Origin: WJMT01 sp041686095
Lineage (GTDB): Bacteria > Acidobacteriota > Aminicenantia > Aminicenantales > Aminicenantaceae
NCBI GenBank assembly: GCA_041686095.1
Contig: JAWLEN010000117.1
Coordinates: 1 to 7,213, forward strand
DNA length: 7,213 bases
Direction of reading: 5' to 3'
Shown: in pieces, positions 6,310 through 7,213 of the stretch
How the letters are laid out: the number at the start of each line of letters is the position of its first letter
Numbering within the stretch: position 1 is the first letter of the stretch
Made by a program: the position numbers and the translations under genes
Notes under the pieces: generated by a model
Told to the model about the DNA's origin: nothing
The model's input: only the letters and a program-made list of their open reading frames with translations
Database searches by the model: none

Positions 6310-7213
6310 ATGAATAAAAAGAAATCAGTTCTTCTCATATTCCTATTATTCTTATTTTTTTCAATCCCTCTATACATTAACGGGGACTGCTTTACAGTTT
6401 TGGTTGGGAAAAAAGCTTCGACCGATGGATCGGTTTTGTTCGGGCACAATGAACAGAATGGCGGCCGGAGAATTGTCAATTATCGATATATCCCCAGGAT
6501 GAAACACGACCCCGGAGAGATGGTCGTCCTTAAAAATGGAGGAAAATTACCTCAAGTGGAGGAAACTTGGGCTATGCTGTGGCTTCAAAATCCTGAAGTC
6601 CAGTTTGGGGACTCTTATTTTAATGAGTGGGGTGTGGCGGTGTCTTCAGATGCTTGTCCTACCAAAGAAGACTCCTATAAAGAATTGGTCAAAAGAGGAG
6701 ATATCACAGATGGGGGAATCGGCTATATGCTCAGGCGGCTGGTGGCTCAAAGAGCTAAAACTGCCAGACAAGGAGTGAAAATCGCAGGAGACTTGCTTAA
6801 TCAATTTGGATACACTTCTTCCGGCCGTTCCCTTATCATTGCAGATCCTAACGAAGCTTGGGTTTTAGCTATAGCCAGAGGCAAGCATTGGATCGCTCAG
6901 AAATGTCCTGATGATGAAGTGGTGCTTCTTCCCAATATCCATATTGTAGGTGCTGAAGCTGATATCAATGATGCCGAGAATGTGATGGCTTCGCCAGGAT
7001 TGGAAAAGTATGCTATTGAAAGAGGCTGGTATGATCCCTCAACAGGAGAGCCTTTCAGCTTTAAAAAAGCTTTTTCACCCCCTCCCTGGGAAAAAAGTTT
7101 TAGAGGGAATTATGGAGTGGATCCCAGACAGTGGTATGCTCAGTGCCAGGTTAAAGGGGAAACCATAGATTTGGACTCAGTGAATGAACTGCCATTTTCT
7201 GTAAAGCCAAAAA
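6310..7213 (+). CDS. Secreted family C69 dipeptidase (PepD/secernin type), 3' end outside the window
   Basis: An ATG at 6310, 8 bases after GGAG (6298-6301), opens a frame with no stop to the right edge, giving 301 complete codons. Residues 1-25 are a signal peptide (MNKKKSVLLIFLLFLFFS and on). The mature N-terminal region reads DCFTVLVGKKASTDGS, the hallmark of peptidase family C69, with Cys27 as the expected N-terminal nucleophile of this Ntn-hydrolase family. HNEQNGG follows at about 46-52, then FNEWGVAVSSDAC (from 104), SSGRSLIIADPNEAW (170-184) and LLPNIHIVGA (from 206), all typical C69 blocks. Family members release amino acids from dipeptides and need the cysteine exposed by removal of preceding residues; here cleavage would fall between Asp26 and Cys27. 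The cysteine is not in a lipobox (NGDC), so it is not a lipoprotein cysteine. The family usually runs to about 450-550 residues, so a sizeable C-terminal part is missing. It complements the two S9 enzymes in outer peptide breakdown. Confidence 0.9.
   Translation, partial: MNKKKSVLLIFLLFLFFSIPLYINGDCFTVLVGKKASTDGSVLFGHNEQNGGRRIVNYRYIPRMKHDPGEMVVLKNGGKLPQVEETWAMLWLQNPEVQFGDSYFNEWGVAVSSDACPTKEDSYKELVKRGDITDGGIGYMLRRLVAQRAKTARQGVKIAGDLLNQFGYTSSGRSLIIADPNEAWVLAIARGKHWIAQKCPDDEVVLLPNIHIVGAEADINDAENVMASPGLEKYAIERGWYDPSTGEPFSFKKAFSPPPWEKSFRGNYGVDPRQWYAQCQVKGETIDLDSVNELPFSVKPK

Noticed and set aside
6536..6778. Plus-strand 80-codon frame near the right end
   Set aside because: It lies in another frame inside the C69 dipeptidase, whose family motifs run through the same bases.

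Overview
The window looks like ordinary chromosomal DNA from a bacterium that feeds on protein or peptides. The DNA leans AT-rich, and most genes carry clear Shine-Dalgarno sites (GGAGG or GGAG), which argues against Bacteroidota. Paired secreted S9 peptidases, a secreted C69 dipeptidase and a VC1184-type class V PLP enzyme would fit a peptide-fermenting lineage such as Candidatus Aminicenantes or a relative in the Acidobacteriota. That placement is an inference from gene content and cannot be proved from this sequence alone.

Layout. Positions 1-107 hold the 5' end of a gene on the minus strand that runs off the left edge; I do not recognise it. A 210-bp AT-rich divergent spacer follows, with a plausible sigma-70-like promoter for the rightward genes and a small inverted repeat of TTGACA. 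All later genes are on the plus strand: a secreted S9 serine peptidase (318-2396); a 141-bp gap with an imperfect hairpin and a 9-bp tandem duplication; a second, divergent secreted S9 peptidase with a Lys/Glu-rich tail (2538-4601); a class V aminotransferase-fold PLP enzyme (4601-5833) that overlaps the previous stop by one base; a short reading frame with a signal peptide that appears to be a frame-broken gene remnant (5848-6206); and the first 301 codons of a secreted family C69 dipeptidase (from 6310), which runs off the right edge.

How they fit together. Two prolyl-oligopeptidase-type enzymes and one Ntn-hydrolase dipeptidase, all with signal peptides, would cut oligopeptides into small peptides outside the cytoplasm. 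The PLP enzyme has no signal peptide, so it should act in the cytoplasm, perhaps on a released amino acid or derivative. It has the PLP lysine but not the C-terminal cysteine of true cysteine desulfurases, so the name cysteine desulfurase should not be applied to it. I found no RNA gene, CRISPR array, insertion sequence or obvious new system. The best leads are the PLP enzyme's coupling to a peptidase, the decayed gene, and the unrecognised divergent gene.
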